A stretch of 6,739 nucleotides of DNA from Bacillota bacterium. GTDB lineage: Bacteria; Bacillota; Clostridia; Oscillospirales; Ruminococcaceae. This document shows, piece by piece, positions 5,575-6,739 of the stretch (positions are counted from its first letter, which is position 1; the number at the start of each line of letters is the position of its first letter). The notes under the pieces are model-generated. The model was not told the origin of the DNA and made no database searches. It worked only from the letters and a program-made list of their open reading frames with translations. The position numbers and the translations under genes are program-made. Location: contig JAEXZK010000020.1 of NCBI GenBank assembly GCA_023451415.1, positions 1 to 6,739 on the forward strand, in the 5' to 3' direction.

Positions 5575-6360
5575 CCGCTTGAAGTTGCCCGAGAGGATCA
5601 TTTCCCGCTGCCGGGGAGCCAGGGGCAGCCGGTTGAACCGTTCCAGCTCCTCCTGGTGGTCCCACATGGGGAAATCGGAGCCGAACAAAAAGCGGTCGAA
5701 GCCAAAGGACTCCATCATCTCCATGGCCTCGTCCACCGGCAGGGCAAAGAGGCTGCTGCTGGTGTCAAACCAGACGCCGGGGTGGCGCAGGCACTCCCGG
5801 GATTCCGCCCACCGGCGGTAGCCGCCAAAATGGGCGGCGATGCAGGTGAGCCCCGGCACCTGGTCCAGGACGCTGCGCAGCCGCCTGGGCGCGGAGTAGT
5901 CGTACCGGTCGTCGCCGGTGTGGAAAAGGATGGGCAGCCCGGCCTGGGCCAGCAGGCGGTACATGGGAAGGGCCCGGGGATCGTCGATATCAAATTTCTG
6001 AAAGTCGGGGTGGAGCTTGACGCCGCGGAGCCCCAGCCCAAGGATGCGCTCCACCTCGGCCTCCAGGTCGGGGAAGTCGGGGTGCAGGGTGGCAAAGCCC
6101 AGGAACTCCGGGTGCTGGAGGCACTTTTCCTGGATAAAATTGTTGATGGACACCACCTGGCCAGGGTGGGTGGCGGTGGAGCAAACCAGGTATTTGGAAA
6201 CGCCGATCTTCCCCCCGCTTTCCAGCAGGGAGTGGGCGTAGCCCTCATGCTCCATGGGAATGCTGTAAAAATCACCGATAGAGGATACCGCCTTGTCGGC
6301 GATCTTGTGAGGAAAGATGTGGGCGTGTGCGTCGGCGATTTTTTCCCGGGGCTGGGTCAT
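5554..6360 (-). CDS. Amidohydrolase-family metal-dependent hydrolase (ACMSD-like, PF04909 type)
   Basis: The 268-aa protein is a complete TIM-barrel amidohydrolase of the Amidohydro_2 group, which includes decarboxylases and hydrolases such as ACMSD and 2-pyrone-4,6-dicarboxylate lactonase. Seen directly are the first-strand motif D10-A-H12-A-H14, the GVKLHPDF segment at 113-120, H147 in LFHTGD, H177 in AAHFGG and D229 in LFGSDFPM. By family analogy H12, H14, H147 and D229 bind the metal and H177 is catalytic. The gene is likely cytosolic, with no signal peptide. The substrate cannot be read from sequence and no pathway partner is nearby. The ATG at 6360 has AGGAGG eight bases upstream (6369-6374). 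A possible promoter lies at 6389-6416 and a diverged 105-bp repeat array lies further upstream. It shares the direction of typA but the latter has its own promoter. Confidence 0.93.
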   Translation of the reverse strand: MTQPREKIADAHAHIFPHKIADKAVSSIGDFYSIPMEHEGYAHSLLESGGKIGVSKYLVCSTATHPGQVVSINNFIQEKCLQHPEFLGFATLHPDFPDLEAEVERILGLGLRGVKLHPDFQKFDIDDPRALPMYRLLAQAGLPILFHTGDDRYDYSAPRRLRSVLDQVPGLTCIAAHFGGYRRWAESRECLRHPGVWFDTSSSLFALPVDEAMEMMESFGFDRFLFGSDFPMWDHQEELERFNRLPLAPRQREMILSGNFKRLFGVEF

Positions 6361-6388
6361 GGGTCATTCCTCCTGAATCTGGGGTATC

Positions 6389-6416
6389 ATTATGGCCGGT
6401 ATGGGCGGCCTGAAAA
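6389..6416 (-). promoter_or_regulatory. Possible promoter of the amidohydrolase gene
   Basis: On the minus strand TTTTCA (6416-6411) and CATAAT (6394-6389) are separated by 16 bases and lie about 30 bases before the start codon. Each box is one or two bases from consensus or worse, so this is only the best candidate in the gap. Confidence 0.35.
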
Positions 6417-6494
6417 AGCATGGATGGGGTGCGGACGCGGGAGACAGAAGCAGCCTGTGGCCGCTGTGCTGCAAATGCGGCGGAGGGGAAGCGG

Positions 6495-6650
6495 CGGGCC
6501 GCTGGGCATAAGCCGGCATAATAACCGCCACGCGGTATTGTGTCATATCCGTACAGCGGTATGGCATAATTGCGCATTTTGGCCGGAGCGCCGTGGGGCG
6601 CGGATGGCCCGCGCATCCAGGTATAATAACCGCCACGCGGTTATTATACC
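6495..6650 (-). repeat. Diverged inverted copy of the 105-bp repeat array, about 1.5 units
   Basis: Read on the minus strand from 6650, this matches the left array in order: hairpin, GGCCATCCGCGCC, GGCGCTCCGGCC, then ATGCGCAATTATGCCAT at 6577-6561, then a second hairpin. The two hairpins begin at 6623 and 6518 (plus-strand ATAATAAC), exactly 105 bases apart, so the period is the same as on the left. The first is a perfect 14-pair stem, GGTATAATAACCGC at 6620-6633 against 6637-6650. The second has lost a base in one arm and is decaying. Similarity fades near 6495. The array lies in the 379-base gene-free end of the window; the rest of that gap (6400-6494) holds nothing I can name. On its strand it points toward the amidohydrolase, as the left array points toward the TrkA genes. 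Confidence 0.9.
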
Positions 6651-6693
6651 ACAAAAAACCAGCGGCGGATAATTTTTGTGCAAGGGGCAAAAC

Positions 6694-6723
6694 AAAAATC
6701 CGAAGGAGTCCTTCGGATTTTTT
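6694..6723 (-). terminator. Terminator, probably of a gene beyond the right edge
   Basis: ATCCGAAGG (6698-6706) and CCTTCGGAT (6710-6718) pair around loop AGT. The flanking A-run and T-run extend the stem and give T-tracts on both strands. No rightward gene precedes it, so it most likely ends a leftward gene outside the window; it can act both ways. Confidence 0.8.
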
Positions 6724-6739
6724 GGAGAGGATAGCGAAT

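Noticed and set aside
1..6650. Composite transposon bounded by inverted repeats
   Set aside because: No transposase, no target-site duplication visible, the ends are diverged tandem arrays and the enclosed genes include housekeeping typA. A dispersed intergenic repeat family explains the data better.
5656..6672. A 338-aa plus-strand frame opposite the amidohydrolase and running into the right repeat
   Set aside because: It is a shadow of the amidohydrolase, whose catalytic motifs are all on the other strand.

Overview
The window looks like chromosomal DNA from a GC-rich Firmicute of class Clostridia, most likely a gut Oscillospiraceae-type organism (the Flavonifractor/Oscillibacter/Intestinimonas neighbourhood). 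This rests on strong AGGAGG ribosome sites before almost every gene, frequent TTG and GTG starts, high GC in most genes, a TypA sequence of clostridial type, and a lipoprotein and a DUF1294 protein typical of Firmicutes. The genus is an inference.

Layout. Bases 1-292 hold almost three tandem copies of a 105-bp palindrome-rich repeat. A rightward cluster follows: two adjacent TrkA/RCK potassium-transport regulatory subunits (365-985, TTG start; 997-1674) and, after a 78-bp gap, a predicted lipoprotein/membrane protein of lower GC with a DUF6199-like C-terminus (1753-2334). A strong terminator closes this cluster at 2425-2470. The rest of the window is read leftwards. From right to left it holds an ACMSD-like amidohydrolase (6360-5554), the ribosome-associated GTPase TypA/BipA (5425-3605, TTG start), an unrecognised 181-aa protein with one membrane segment (3479-2934) and a small DUF1294 membrane protein (2899-2591, GTG start). 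Two leftward terminators lie in the convergent gap. At the right edge (6495-6650) a diverged, inverted copy of the 105-bp repeat array sits upstream of the amidohydrolase, next to a terminator (6694-6723) that probably belongs to a gene beyond the edge.

How the parts relate. The TrkA pair probably forms the cytosolic NAD(H)- or nucleotide-sensing gate of a Trk/Ktr potassium transporter whose pore subunit is not in the window. TypA is a housekeeping translational GTPase with its own promoter. The 181-aa gene and the DUF1294 gene appear to form a two-gene operon, driven by a promoter whose -35 box lies in the apex of the typA terminator hairpin. The amidohydrolase has no obvious pathway partner here.

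The most unusual feature is the repeat family. Both arrays have a 105-bp period, both are oriented 5' to 3' toward the gene they precede, and between the two arrays paired stem bases have changed together while stem structure is kept. This suggests structured intergenic elements that are dispersed and under selection or replicating. I saw no complete transposon, phage, CRISPR or defence system, and no tRNA or rRNA gene.
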